Part shown: piece by piece, positions 1 to 11,316 of the stretch
Numbering within the stretch: position 1 is the stretch's first letter
Layout: every line of letters starts with the position of its first letter
Origin: Rhizophlyctis rosea
Taxonomy: Eukaryota; Chytridiomycota; Chytridiomycetes; Rhizophlyctidales; Rhizophlyctidaceae
NCBI GenBank assembly: GCA_027596075.1
Contig: JADGJC010000061.1
Span: 1-64,000 of the forward strand
DNA: 64,000 nt
Reading direction: 5' to 3'
Made by a program: the position numbers and the translations under genes
Notes under the pieces: model-generated
Database searches by the model: none
Told to the model about the DNA's origin: nothing
Seen by the model: only the letters and a program-made list of their open reading frames with translations

Positions 1-345
1 CCCCCCGAGTTCGGTTTGCACCTACCTGCTTGGTTCCGCTGAGATACCTATCCGTATTCCGGTCTTGACCCACGTCCTCTTGCCCTTCAAATCCACAGCA
101 CCGCGCTGTCTTGCATATCAGCACATTGTAGGTATGCCGCGTGGGCCGTTTGGGACAAAGAAGGTTGTAACCCTTGTCCTCCCTTCACGCTTCCCGGTGT
201 TTATTTTCGGCTTTCATGAAGTGATTGACAGATCTTCCATCCGTCAGCTCCTCTCTCCTTATCAACTACCAAAACGTGCAACTCCGGATTGCCCACATCG
301 AGTCATTTCATTCCGTTGTTGGAACACCCCGAGAATAGAATCGCA
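1..345. other. Upstream interval of the first gene
   Basis: I see no convincing coding region here. An in-frame ATG at 289 could extend the first gene by 19 residues. Otherwise it looks like a promoter/leader or the flank of a gene outside the window. Confidence 0.4.
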
Positions 346-3300
346 ATGGCAGACGAGCATTCACGATCAATATCAAGCCAACAACTGCCATCATCAATTT
401 CCATTTCCAATTTGCCTACGCCTTCCACATTTCAGCCTCCGCAGCCCTCAGACGCGATTACACCTTCTAGCCCTTCTATAACCACATCGGCTACTGCTTG
501 GCAACATTCCCGGAATGTGTACGACCACTTCCTCCCTTTGTCCATTGGTCCTCAGCTCCAATCACCTGGTGGTCACAACTCAAAGCGTACAAAATGCAAG
601 TGGTGTGGGAAGGAATTGACCGGTAATTCGGGTAAAAAACTGCAAACTCATTTGTCGAGCAGGGATCCAAGGGCTTGCACAAAGTGTCCAGTTGAGATGA
701 AGTTTCGGTTGATTGGTGACGTTAGTGGCATTGGAAGTGGAGGTGGGGCACCTGCAGCTGGAAGTGATTGGAAGTGGCTGGAGAGCGTAGGGAGGAGCGC
801 ATTTACTGGCGTGACTGGTGCCAAAAATGGTGAGTTATCCAGCAGTCGAAATGGCAAACGGATATTTTTACTGACCATTTTATCTTCAAGCCTCCTCATA
901 TCAAACACCAGCCCTTCCACCACCCATATCCTCTCAGGCAATACCCGACCTGACGCCCGCACTAACACAGTGGGTTGCTATCACGCATGCCCTTTATGTG
1001 TCATTGCTCTGTGTCCTTCATGATGTCGCCCAGATCCCGGTGGAGTGGAGGGCTGATAGGGGCCTGGTGGAGAAGTACTGGGATGTGGCCATCGAGGGTG
1101 GAGGGGAGGGGAGTAGCAATGTGAACTTAATGGATGGCAGAGACGGGAGCCAGAAAGGGAAGGAGATAATTCGAGAGGACTTTTTGGACTGTTTACGGGA
1201 TGAGGGGAGGTGGTGGGTGAGTTTCTTCTTTACAAGCTGTTCTTTCCATCATCGTACATGCATTTGCACCTCCTGACATCCATCCGCAACAGCCTGCAGG
1301 CCAGGTATCACACACCTCTCAGGTGCATCCAAGCAATTGTCGACATTACCATGCCTTAGTGTCGGTTTCCAAACTTCACCAGTCTCATCTAAAATCACTG
1401 GTAAATCACCCCGATCATGTCGAGATTTTGGAGTTAGCTAGCAATCACATCCGAAACACATATGTGGTCCAAGTGTGGGCCCATGAGACGATGAAATTGG
1501 TCAGGGAAAGGAGGAAGGTTTTGGATGACTTGCAGGCAGTACGAGAAGTATTAGCGGGTGGTGTCGGAAATTGGAAAGCAGGTCAGTACTTAGCTTAAGA
1601 TCCCTCTGTTCTCAATAACTGGTGAGCTCCGAGTCCGGAAACTGACTTTGGTCCGTCATGTATATTTTGTATTACATATAAACAGCACAGGAAACCATCA
1701 CATCCATGACCCAGCTCATTCAGCGCGGGGAGGATGCATGGGATAAATTGGCGAATTTGCCGTTTGTTAGGAAAGGAGAATTTCCGGATTTCTCGATTAC
1801 TGGGTTGGTGAAATTTGTTGATGGGTGTGAGGGGGTGGTTGTAGGGGATATGGAGGCGGGTGGTGGATCTATGGTGGAGAATGTGTGTGGAGCGGTACGT
1901 GGTGGGCACGGAGATTTGGGAGGTTTGTATTCAACCCTCGGGGTTTCATCGGAATGAGGTCATGTGATTCATCACCATTTGCAGATTGCCGACACGATGA
2001 CCCGTCACCTGGTCCAAATGTACGAACATTGACTAGTGATGAGCAGAGCGTTATTGATGCTCTTGCTTCACTGGCGAGAGATAGAATGGTTGCAGATGCA
2101 AGTGGGCGCGGGGAGGAGGTGCGAAGTGTCACAGGTTCTCCAGTCAAAAGGAAGGATGGCGATAATGTGGCGGGATGGGGTTTTGGAAGTGAGACAACTT
2201 CCATGCACTCAATGGGATGTGGAAGTCCAAACGTTGGCGGCAGTCGAGGAATGGGAGGCAGGGGAGGTAGTTCGTTTAGTGTCGAAATGTTGATCTCGGG
2301 GCCGGACAGAGTGGATAGGCGGGGGCGGGAACTGGACCTGAAGAGAAGCTGGGAGGCAGCTGTTGGAGATGCAACCAAAGAAGGAAGTTCGAGGTATGAA
2401 GGGCCATGCACGAATAGCGGAAACACCGGGGGATGGAGTAGTGACCGTGGTGGGGCCGATGCTGATTTGATTGATGAACGGAGAAAGCGGCCGAGAGGAA
2501 CAGAAAAGAAGGAAGCGCACGCGGATAGAAATGTAGGGATTTCTCTGGATTTGGATCAAGGGATGTTACCCGGCGAAGCAGTGGGCTGGGACGAGAGAGA
2601 CGATGTGGATGGAAACGGGGAGGCTTCCTGGACAGCTAGTCCTGCAGGCGATGACGAGTCTTTAATGAAGTCAGAAGTGAAGAAACGGGGAAGGGGAAGG
2701 AAAAAGTCAAGCGCAGGGCTGGTTAAAGCTGGTCCTATAGCTATTGCACCAAAGGTGATTGACGTGGTACGATCATCAACGGCGGGTTCTGGTGAGAGCC
2801 AGACGCAAGTTGCAGACATTATCGAAGAGGGAAGGCTTGGGAAGAAAGGGAGAAGAGGTGGGATGGAGAAGAGTAAACAGGGAAAGTTCGAGGAAAAGGG
2901 AGTAAAGAAAAGATTATCGTCACAATCCTTGCAACCCCAGCAACCGCCTTCCTCGCCAGTTACAGCATCAGGTCTCCAACGGGAGCCGCCCTTGCAACCA
3001 CACCCAAGGATAGCACCCGCACTGAAAATGCCGGAAGCGGTGCACCTGCCTCCGTTAATGTCCTTTCTCGCAGCTGCGCAGCAGACTCTGCCGAAGATTG
3101 CGCCCGTTATGAATATGGGCACCCGTGTGGGTGTAAGTGGTGGGGGGTTGGTGGGGCGGAACAGCTCAGGAGGTGGAGGAAGCGGAAGGATGGGCAGAAG
3201 GAGGAGTTCCGTGTTTGTGGGCGAGAAGGGTCAGGAAAAGCGGGTGTATCCTTGTGTCAGTAGTAAGGCTTGTCGTTGCCATTCTGCGATTCTCTTGACA

Positions 3301-3682
3301 TTGTTCATTAAACCTTGGATTTTGCAGGCGTTTTGTAGAGATGTGTTTGATACTTGGCACAAGCTCTATTACCACACGAGGGATTCTCATCCTGGGATGT
3401 TGCTTGATGATGTGGATGAAGGTGATACAGGTAGGTTCTTGATTCACGTCGGCCATGTGGAATACGACCCAATTTCCTTACGCTTTGTAGTTTAAACAAA
3501 CTAGGACCCACACTCGTAGCCCATTAGACAGAACGGCGCCACCAATTCCAAGTCCGAATGAGATTGCATCATCAGTCTTGGGAGCGGCTTCTTCCTTGCA
3601 ACAGTATTTGAGTGAAGCGACTGGTGTGGCTCATTCTGGCGTCTCTCACATCACAAAGACGAGTTGCAGCTCAACAGGATAG
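346..3682 (+). CDS. BED-type plus C2H2 zinc-finger protein with long disordered region
   Basis: Multi-exon gene, probably a DNA-binding nuclear protein. Near the N-terminus (nt about 590-690) is a BED-like finger: CKWC, then HLSSRDPRAC, as in hAT-transposase-derived BED domains. Introns fit at 830-890, about 1216-1300, about 1581-1690, about 1895/1902-1984, 3256-3327 and 3431-3527. The middle third (about 2100-3200) is low-complexity, charged and Gly/Ser-rich, with an AT-hook-like KKRGRGRKK stretch. The 3' part encodes a classical C2H2 finger: YPC before the 3256-3327 intron, then AFC, 12 residues, H, 4 residues, H. Joining the last exon at 3528 gives an open frame to TAG at 3680-3682. The start is 346 or the in-frame ATG at 289. 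I cannot identify an orthologue. The hAT-like BED finger suggests a domesticated transposase finger, but no hAT catalytic domain is visible, so it is not called a transposon. Confidence 0.65.
3256..3327 (+). other. 72-nt stop-free intron splitting a C2H2 zinc finger
   Basis: Removing these 72 bases joins TAT-CCT-TGT to GCG-TTT-TGT and creates a perfect C-x2-C-x12-H-x4-H finger. The interval starts GT, ends TTTGCAG, is a multiple of three and has no in-frame stop, so an unspliced mRNA would stay in frame but lose the correct finger spacing. Confidence 0.75.
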
Positions 3683-3829
3683 AGGTCTCTTAACTCCCTT
3701 TGTCATTAAAGCACATTACAACGAGTCCAAAGAGAGCAATAGAGCAATAATAATCATCCGAGACACCTCCTACATAATCATTGTTTACTAACAACATCTA
3801 TGCCTACATTACCGAAACTAGAGGCCTAT
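3683..3829. other. Convergent intergenic spacer
   Basis: A 147-bp tail-to-tail spacer between the zinc-finger gene (+) and the asparaginyl-tRNA synthetase gene (-). It is A/T-rich, with AATAATAATC-like sequence that could serve 3'-end formation. Confidence 0.4.
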
Positions 3830-6375
3830 CTAAGGTTTGCATCTTCCCATGAAGCGAGGATACAAGCACACCTGGTTGGACCCGTCAGTGACACTCATAT
3901 GACATATTACGCCAAAGTCGATTTCTCACCTCGCGAACTGTGTAACGGTTGAGCAACCATGCAATGAGACGTTCAATACCCAACCCGAAGCCTCCGTGCT
4001 CACAAGTTCCGTATTTGCGTTGGTCAGTGAACCTACATTGACTCGTTAAGTAATTGGGGGGAACGGTACCATTACTGGATTACGCACCAGTAGTAGGGTG
4101 CTGGGTCAATTCCTTCACGTTTGTATGCCGCCATTAGCTCCTCCTACGAGAACTTCATGTCAGACTCTCGACAACCCAAAAATTTGCGCGTTTGTCCCGC
4201 ATACCAGATCGGAAATCCTCATACTGCCGCCAACCACCTCCCCAACGTTCGGGATCAGAACATCAACACTCTCGGTCAACCTGTTATCCTCCGGACACCT
4301 CTTCATGTAGAAACTCTTGATCTCGGCAGGGAACCGGCACAACAAGATGGGTTCACCAATCGCATCAGTCATTCTCCGTTCTGGAGCCTCGGGGATGTCT
4401 TCTCCGAATTCATAATCCGCTTCTCCAATCTTGTTGCCCTCCTCATCGAGCACATCCTTCTTCACTCCGTGTTCGTTGAGCCACTTGATAGCTTCTGCGT
4501 ACTGCATCCGGCGGAAGGGCTTCTTTGGAGGTTTGAAATCCGGGTTGAGTTCCTTGATGATGGCAGAAGAGACGGGGTCGTTCATGAGCTGATCAACGAC
4601 GCCCACGATCATGTCCTCGATGAAGGAAAGGAGGTCGTCAAAGGTGATGAAGGACATTTCTGCTTCGCAATGTGTGAACCTATACGATGTGCGATCAATA
4701 TCTCATGATCATGATTTACATGAGAGCCGTAACTTACTCAGACAAATGACGGCGGGTGTGAGAACGTTCTGCACGGAAACTCTCGGCCATACACCAAACA
4801 TCTCCCACTGATGCAAGACATGTCTCCAAATATAACTGGGATGATTGTGTGAGGTACGCCTGATATCATCATTATTAGTTATTAAATCTTGGCCAAAAGG
4901 ACTTCCCATTGATGCGCCCACCTGCTCCCCATAGTAGTCGAATGCGAACAAAGTGGAACCACCTTCGACCTGAGTTTGAACCATTAGGGGAGGAGTGACC
5001 TCCGTAAGCTTACGAGAGTCGAAGAAGTCGCGGAAAGCCTTCATAAGAAGGGCCCGCGTCTTAATGACACTGGAGGCAGTCTCTCCACGAAGCACCAGAT
5101 GACGTTGATCCAATAGAATGTCTTTGCTAGATTCCTATGTGCACACGAATCGATATCATGATGATGTACGTAAATTGCATTCCAAGCGATGATTGCCCAC
5201 CGTGTTCAACTTGTTACCGAAAGCTTCGTCACCACCGGGTGCTTTACCAATCAACTCCCAGTAATCGGCTTGCAATTCGTGACCGCCGGGTGCCTAATAG
5301 AAAGCACCCCGACGGCTCAGAACGTCGCTGATGTTAGAGGAGAGCCCCACGGCAATTCACATACCGTCTTTCCCTCCGGCAACGCCTTAATGACACCGTA
5401 GATGGTGACAGTAGACTCCACCGTTAGAGTGATAGCATCGTATGTTTGGCACTATAATTGAGGTGAATAAACAATCCCAACCAAAGGTGCACCACGCCCT
5501 CCACCATCTTACCTGCTTGCCCGTAAGAACACATTGCAAAAACCCGGTACCATCGCGCAGAACGATGAATGCGAGCTGAGTACCTTGTTGCCTGTACCGA
5601 TGCACCCATCCAGAAACCTTCACGCGAGTGTCACGGCTTTCGGTGGAGTCGCGGATGCGGATCTAAATGGGCCGTAGACGTGCAGATGTGAGTTACGTGT
5701 GATATTGTGCGGGACTGCATCTAAAAATGAGTTGATAGAGATGTTCGTCGCGATTTTTAATGATGACATGACGGGCATCATGCTACCACTGATAGGTCGA
5801 CAGTACGATATCTTCCCACCGTTTCCCTCCACAAGCTCAGTCATTGTAAGCAGCAGAAGTATTTAAATGGGTTCCTACACAAATGGGTTTTCGCGCCTTG
5901 AAGAAGGTCGTTGTTCGCACCGGGCACTACATACCTTCTTCGCAGCCGGAAGCGCCTTGTCCTCCTCCAAAACAATCTTCTTGGCTTCCTCCAATCTAGC
6001 AGCCTCAGCCGCAGCATTCTTCTCTGCATCCGCAGCATCTTTGGCAGCCTTCTCCGCAGCCTTCTCAGCCTTCTTCTTGTTGACGTCAAACTCCTTCTTT
6101 GCCTTCTTCAACGCTGCCTTGGCGATGGGAACGTAGCCTTCGTCCGCGGTCTTACGAACGAAGACCTCGACTGCTTCGCCCTTCACCTGCTCGAGAGCGC
6201 GGAGAGGCGTGCGATAAGGCATCTTCTCCGTGCCCGCGCCTTCGACGTCATGGCCCTGAACTTCGCACACATACAACTTCGGGGCTAAGAAGAGGAACAA
6301 GTGGTGAGCAACAGAGTTCACAATTGAGAACTTATGGCGTTCACCTCGCGCTCACTCACCTGTCTCTGCAGTCAT
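3830..6375 (-). CDS. Asparaginyl-tRNA synthetase, cytoplasmic (class IIb)
   Basis: Charges tRNA-Asn with asparagine in the cytosol. The start ATG (6373-6375) gives MTAET, then an intron. The next exon carries the eukaryote-specific N-terminal extension and a Lys/Ala/Glu-rich coiled coil (nt 6290-5940). The OB-fold anticodon-binding domain follows ([24 protein letters not shown], nt about 5650-5510), then the class II catalytic core: [25 protein letters not shown] (motif 1 region), [14 protein letters not shown] (motif 2, nt about 4830-4740), a long exon 4657-4190, and finally [15 protein letters not shown] (motif 3, reading leftwards from about 4010). The last exon encodes [12 protein letters not shown] and ends at TAG 3830-3832. 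At least nine exons are needed, several under 100 nt. All three class II motifs are visible, so it should be active. Long plus-strand ORFs across it are antisense shadows. Confidence 0.93.
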
Positions 6376-7084
6376 TGTTGACGGTTGTTGCGAAGTCAGG
6401 GAGCGATGGAGATCACTTCCTCCTTTATGGGCAAGGTTTTGGGTGTGGGTTGGGGAACGCGGAGGTTGAGGTCCTTCCCCATGAGCATGGTCACACACAT
6501 GCGCCAAATTTTGGCTGAGCATGTGAATGTGGGTGTGGAGATTACCTGTGACTGTGCCGTCATTTGTGAGTCAGCTAATGGTGGCACAGCTCACGCATTG
6601 TGATAGCCCACCAGACACACCACTTGAATGACCTGTTAGTCCTGTTTCATCCAACGAATTGAAATCATTCACAGCGATCTTCCTTCTGTGCTTCAACGAT
6701 GTGAAGATCATTCTTGTTCCTCATCAGCCACGCCAAGGGAGTCTGAAACTGGGGCAGAGGCCTGGGCAGCGTGAACGAATGTTTGAATGGGATTTTGGAA
6801 TAAGCTCCACCCCTCGACTGCTACTACTGCTGGATCACTCGCCAGATCAGTGCACGTTGAAAGTCATCGGGGTTCATGATGAGCAGACGTAAGCTCAGAT
6901 CATATACTACATTGGGACGTACAAGCATAATACAAGCTCAGCTATTGCTGAATGAGGTCTATATCTGTTTATCTGGGGAATACATAACTGCAAAGTCCGC
7001 GACCTCTTCTACATTACATTTCGTACATTCAGCACAGGAGGGTTGCCGCCACACAGCTCCATCAGGTCAAACTTTCTGACGCTT
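6376..7084. other. Intergenic, promoter side of the AsnRS gene
   Basis: No coding region supported. It contains the upstream region of the AsnRS gene and the 3' flank of the DUF2306-like gene, both minus strand. The short ORFs here resemble nothing I know. Confidence 0.4.
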
Positions 7085-7525
7085 TCATCTTCTCAACCAC
7101 GGAAGTGTCCCCTCCGTGACAAAGGCATGCATCCGCCTAGGCGGGATAAAGGTAGCAGCGCCCGCGCCAAGCAAACCCAGCACAGATCCCACCATATTTT
7201 TCCGATGCGCCTGCACCTTCCCCGCCCTAATGGCCCGCACGCCTTGTGCCATTGCATATATAGTATACAAACTCAGGGCATGGATGAGCGTAAAACCGCC
7301 GGCGGCACCGTCGGGACTGATCTCATGGACCGCAAAGCTCGATATGGCTCCTACTGTCATCAAACCAACCCATGCGCGACCGGTATAGCGATGTAAGCGG
7401 TCGCCTTTGCGTCGCAGAAGGACAATAGCTGATAGGGCTGTTGCGGGAATTACGGTGCCTAGATGGATGGCAAGAGGCAGGTGAATGCGCGGTGCCGGGA
7501 GTGACTGGGTGGTCGTGGATGACAT
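7085..7525 (-). CDS. DUF2306-like small membrane protein
   Basis: Intronless 146-codon gene starting at a true ATG (7523-7525). The product has about four hydrophobic segments: LAIHLGTVIPATALSAIVLL, a second around VGLMTVGAISSFAVH, a third around FTLIHALSLYTIYAMAQG and a fourth around NMVGSVLGLLGAGAATF. Conserved small motifs sit between them (HRYTGRAWV, and QAHRKNM after a basic stretch). This pattern of paired His-Arg motifs in a four-helix membrane protein matches the DUF2306 family of bacteria and fungi, whose biochemical role is unknown to me. Its lack of introns is unusual among its neighbours but common for small fungal genes. Family call moderately sure; function not known. Confidence 0.7.
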   Translation of the reverse strand: MSSTTTQSLPAPRIHLPLAIHLGTVIPATALSAIVLLRRKGDRLHRYTGRAWVGLMTVGAISSFAVHEISPDGAAGGFTLIHALSLYTIYAMAQGVRAIRAGKVQAHRKNMVGSVLGLLGAGAATFIPPRRMHAFVTEGTLPWLRR

Positions 7526-8143
7526 TGATCGGCAAGAACTTTTGTACGGAAGTATAAATATTGCTCAATCACCCTGGGGTATCAACGGGCCCATGAAACG
7601 TGGTAGGAGGGACTCGAGGCTGCAACGGGTATTTATGTTCGGAGTGGGCTCCAGCCCAGAACATCCTGTTACACCATCAGCCGCAATGTGCCAGCGTCTG
7701 TTCTTTTGTCACACATCACTGGCCACAAGGACCCGCGAGACTTCAGGGTCCCAATTTCCAAATGTCATCACATGTCTTGAAACTCGAAAAACATGTCATT
7801 CACCGGACCCCAGTGCCCGGCTTGATGGGCTGTCGCAGAGGCTGATGTGTTATGCGAGGCATTGTGAATTGCCAAAAAACCATCATGATTTGTTCCGAAC
7901 CTCCGGCAAGCCGGTGCGATTGTTGATTCTTCCAACGGATTGCGGATGCATATGCATCAAATTTGGTATCAACAATTTTCCCACCAGCAATCTCGAATTC
8001 CAACAACAAGAACGTAACCGAAATGGACTTGGAGAGCAATGACTGTTTCTGTGAAGTTTATTGCAAGCAAACTATATCATCTACGTAAATCTGGACCGAT
8101 GTGGCGATCATCGACGCCAACGGTCCACCAGGCCGCAACATGA
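7526..8143. other. Intergenic
   Basis: A 618-bp interval holding the DUF2306-like gene's upstream region and the 3' flank of the NELF-A-like gene (both minus strand). The plus-strand 185-codon ORF starting at 7485 begins antisense inside the DUF2306-like gene and has no recognisable features. Confidence 0.4.
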
Positions 8144-10638
8144 TCAAGAAGCAACAGGATCATGTTTCGGATCCATGGGCAAGGGCTTCTTCCTCCTAAC
8201 CTTCCTCCAAGTTGACGTACCCAAATCCAACAACAACCATAACGACTCCACTTTCCACCTCCCCCCCACCAAAACATTCTTGTTGCTCAACTCAATCTCC
8301 TCCCGGCGCCCCTCTTCCTGTGGCAGCTGACCCAGCAAGAACTTGTGCACCAGCTCCCTTTGGTCGGCGCTGACTGCTGCGCCCTCCAAAACTTCATCAA
8401 CGCTCGGTGGTTGTGGTATCGTCGGCGGAGACGGAACTTGGAAGGCAGGGATTTGCATTTGGTGTGCCGCGGGTGGTTGGGACGTTTCCGTCGCTGGAGG
8501 GGTGGGGAGAGGTGATGATGATTTTGATTTCATGTCCACATCCATCGGAGTGGGCGAGTGGCGGATGGCGGGCGAAGACGCTGTGGGAGAGTCGGCTGAT
8601 ATTGGGCTGAATGGTGTTTGAGGGGAGGCGTAGTCATTTGATGATGCTCTTCGGGCTGGAGCACGTTTTCCTGTAATGGTCCATTTGTGAATGTTAGACG
8701 TCTCACAAGCGGCAAATTCGTAATCTACTCACGGTTCGATGACTTGTTAGGAAAGAAGTCTTCATCATCCTCGGTGATTGCGCTCGACTTGCGTTTTCGC
8801 AGTGGAGACGAAGGTCCTCCGCCATCTTGATCTACCAAAAAGAATAAAGTGAGGATAGGTACTAATTGATTATATCTGGCTACAAGGTGCCAACCTTCAG
8901 CGTCCCAATCTCTTGTCTGCATCTCGAGGATATTTCTGATCTTCCGGTCCGTTTCTTCTGCCCTCGTGCGATCCCTCTCTGTTTTCTGAAGGTCGTGCTC
9001 TGCTTTCCTCTGTGCCGCGGCCTCCTCTCTTTCTCTCTTCTTGTCCTCACGTTCTTGTTGTTTTGCTTGCTTGGCGCGCTCTTTCTCTGTGAAATAGGGT
9101 TGAATTCATGACCCCTCACGTTATCGCTATCATCCAAAGGACCTACCCTCTTGCTGCTGCCTTTTATGTTCCACCTCCTCTTGCTTCGCCCTGATGGATT
9201 CCATTTCATCCATCCGGCCGACTTTGCTTTTTTGTTCCATGTATTTTCCTGGGGTCGCTTTCACCAGCAGGGTACTTGTACGTCGAGTGGCGTTGTTGAT
9301 CGCAGTGGAGGTTCGTCGTTGACCTCCACCAAAAAGGCCGCCAAACGTGTTGATTGGGCTTGCCTGTGATAGTTTTCGCGGAGGTGGGCCATTCGTTTTG
9401 ATTGCGGCTGGACCATTTCGAGGCAAGGCGATACTCGGGGATGTTGTTGTCGGACTTCCACCGCTCGCTGCAGAATTCGGTTAGAGATGCGATTCAGATA
9501 GATTGGGAACTGGAATGTCTCCTACCAGACCCCCCGGTAGAAGCAGACGAGTGAAGTTTGTTCAACCGCTCCTCCCAGGATGGGAGAGGAGCTTCCTTGC
9601 GGAACCGAAGCGGAGCATCCGACGACCCCAAACGCTCAGAAGCACCATACGCGGACGCGATTGCCGGATGCAGATAAGCCAACTCTTTCGGACCAAAAGA
9701 CAATTCTTTGTTGTTCACTGCGATGAAGAGAAGAAAATCAACGTTTTAGTATCAATGATGGAAAGCAGGAATGGGGATGATCAACAACTATACGTACAGA
9801 TAGGTATGACAACTTCGCGAGCTGTTATCATGGGTACGCTGTCGTCTTTGAGATTGAGGTTGAGGTAACCCTTATCGTCATGATACTTCGTCTCAATCAG
9901 GCTGCACAGAGAATACAAATATTCGTCGCCTGAGGCAAATGCCTTGTCGAAAATCTGATGATTGAGGAATGATGGGGAGACAAATGGTTGGTGGGTGTTG
10001 ATAGATGGGGTGGAGTTTCTCAATATTCCAGACTGTAGCCAGCAACCAAAGTTTTTGCGAGAACAATCTGACTGGTAATTTCTTCATGTACATGGCTGGA
10101 TATTATACGAAGCGCTGAGCCTCTTGTATATTCATGGAATTTTGCGATAATGCCATGAAGAGCAGGGATTTACGGTTTGGGGGGATTGGACATGTTTAAG
10201 AGGGTCAAAAAACTTCTGTCCAGTTCATGAGGGGACTTCACTTGCACACGTTCTTTCCACTTCCTCAGTCATATGTTTTAGCGCTTTACGGGCGTCCCAC
10301 CGTTTCAACCCCCAGCAAGCTGCATCTTCATCTGCAGACTGAAACTAGTCGTTACACAAAACGATGCATGGCGCATAATTACCCACCTGCTTGACCACTG
10401 CTTTCAAATCTCTTGGGATGCGCTTTTTCATCGCAAGAGCAAGCAAAATGCCCGCTTTTGCCACCCTACCCTGTACCGGGTCAAGTTCGGAATCCCATCG
10501 TTCCTTCGCGTAGTACTCCAAGAATTCGGGGGTGAGTTGAGCGGAAAGACTGTTAACGTTCCAGTGCTGATCCCTTTTGGCGGCCGCGCTTTCCAAAGCG
10601 TCTGCAACGGCCTTTAAAGCGTCCCGTGGATTAGCCAT
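8144..10638 (-). CDS. NELF-A-like negative elongation factor subunit
   Basis: Multi-exon gene. The ATG at 10636-10638 begins MANPRDALKAVADALESA; an in-frame ATG at 10683 is an alternative. Exon 1 (10638-10387) ends RIPRDLKAVVKQ, matching the NELF-A HDAg-like domain in which human NELF-A has LPRRTVDEMKGALMEIIQ. A later exon (nt about 9950-9800) encodes GYLNLNLKDDSVPM, similar to human TGSLNLELEEQNPNV. A central exon has RTSTLLVKATPGKYMEQKSK and a Lys/Glu/Arg-rich coiled coil (nt 9180-8890). The last exon (8545-8144) carries a Pro-rich tract and a C-terminus in which LVHKFLLGQLPQEE, then WLLLDLGTSTWRKVRRKKP and a closing PM, parallel human ALILGFMAG, FEMNYATGQWTRFKKYKP. These matches at both ends and in order support NELF-A. 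The role would be promoter-proximal pausing of RNA polymerase II with the other NELF subunits and DSIF. NELF is absent from budding yeast, so this is notable. Exon 2 (about 10327-10220) is the least certain. Confidence 0.68.
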
Positions 10639-11316
10639 GTTTGGGCGATTGTGAAGATTGGCGGGACGACTAGATAGCTTCACAACACGATAGCTGGAGG
10701 TTATTTACTTTTATCAGTTATTTACAACTGTCTTTGCCTGATATTTGGGAAGTCAAAGGGAAGAGGTTGAGTCGAAGTTCATCCCCCGCCAGAGGAAACG
10801 CAAACTCACCTGTATTTATAGAGGTTTTGCAAAAGAGCGGAAGCGTGGGAAAAAGGGGCAACGAGCGAAGCGCACCCTCTTTTTGAATGGTCGCGTGTTG
10901 AGGGGGCTGCGGTCATGACGCGTGATGACGCATTAATCCATGGTCCTGTCCGATGTGGCGTTAGTGACGGGAGGTCAGAAAGCAGGGCCTTTGTTTACGG
11001 ACGCAAATTGCAATTCAATTGAACCCATCAGTTCCATGACTGTCCGTCAGGACTCGGCCAGTTCTCTCCCCTGCTTTCCCACGGTATTCGCGCTATAAAC
11101 ACTCCCCAACTCACCTTGTCCACCCTTACTTGACAGACAGCTGTACGTGGTGCGCCTCTTTGGCCTTCCTCATTCTCCATAAACCTCAACATCTTCCTCA
11201 GGTTATTACAACTTTGGAACAGAGGAAGTAGAGGAACCACCGACAACTCTACCTGAGGTGTTCTGCAATTCAAACCGCAGTGGCGTCTCGGTTTCTATAC
11301 CAAAAACTTCGAAACA
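10639..11316. other. Divergent promoter region (NELF-A-like / DUF262)
   Basis: A 678-bp head-to-head intergenic region. On the minus strand a TATTTATAGAGG-like sequence lies upstream of the NELF-A-like gene near 10815-10826 (read as CCTGTATTTATAGAGG on plus). No coding sequence recognised. Confidence 0.4.

Noticed and set aside
4121..4708. 195-codon plus-strand ORF
   Set aside because: Lies antisense to the AsnRS catalytic exon, whose class II motifs are unmistakable.
7485..8042. 185-codon plus-strand ORF
   Set aside because: Begins antisense inside the DUF2306-like gene; composition and lack of any motif suggest chance.
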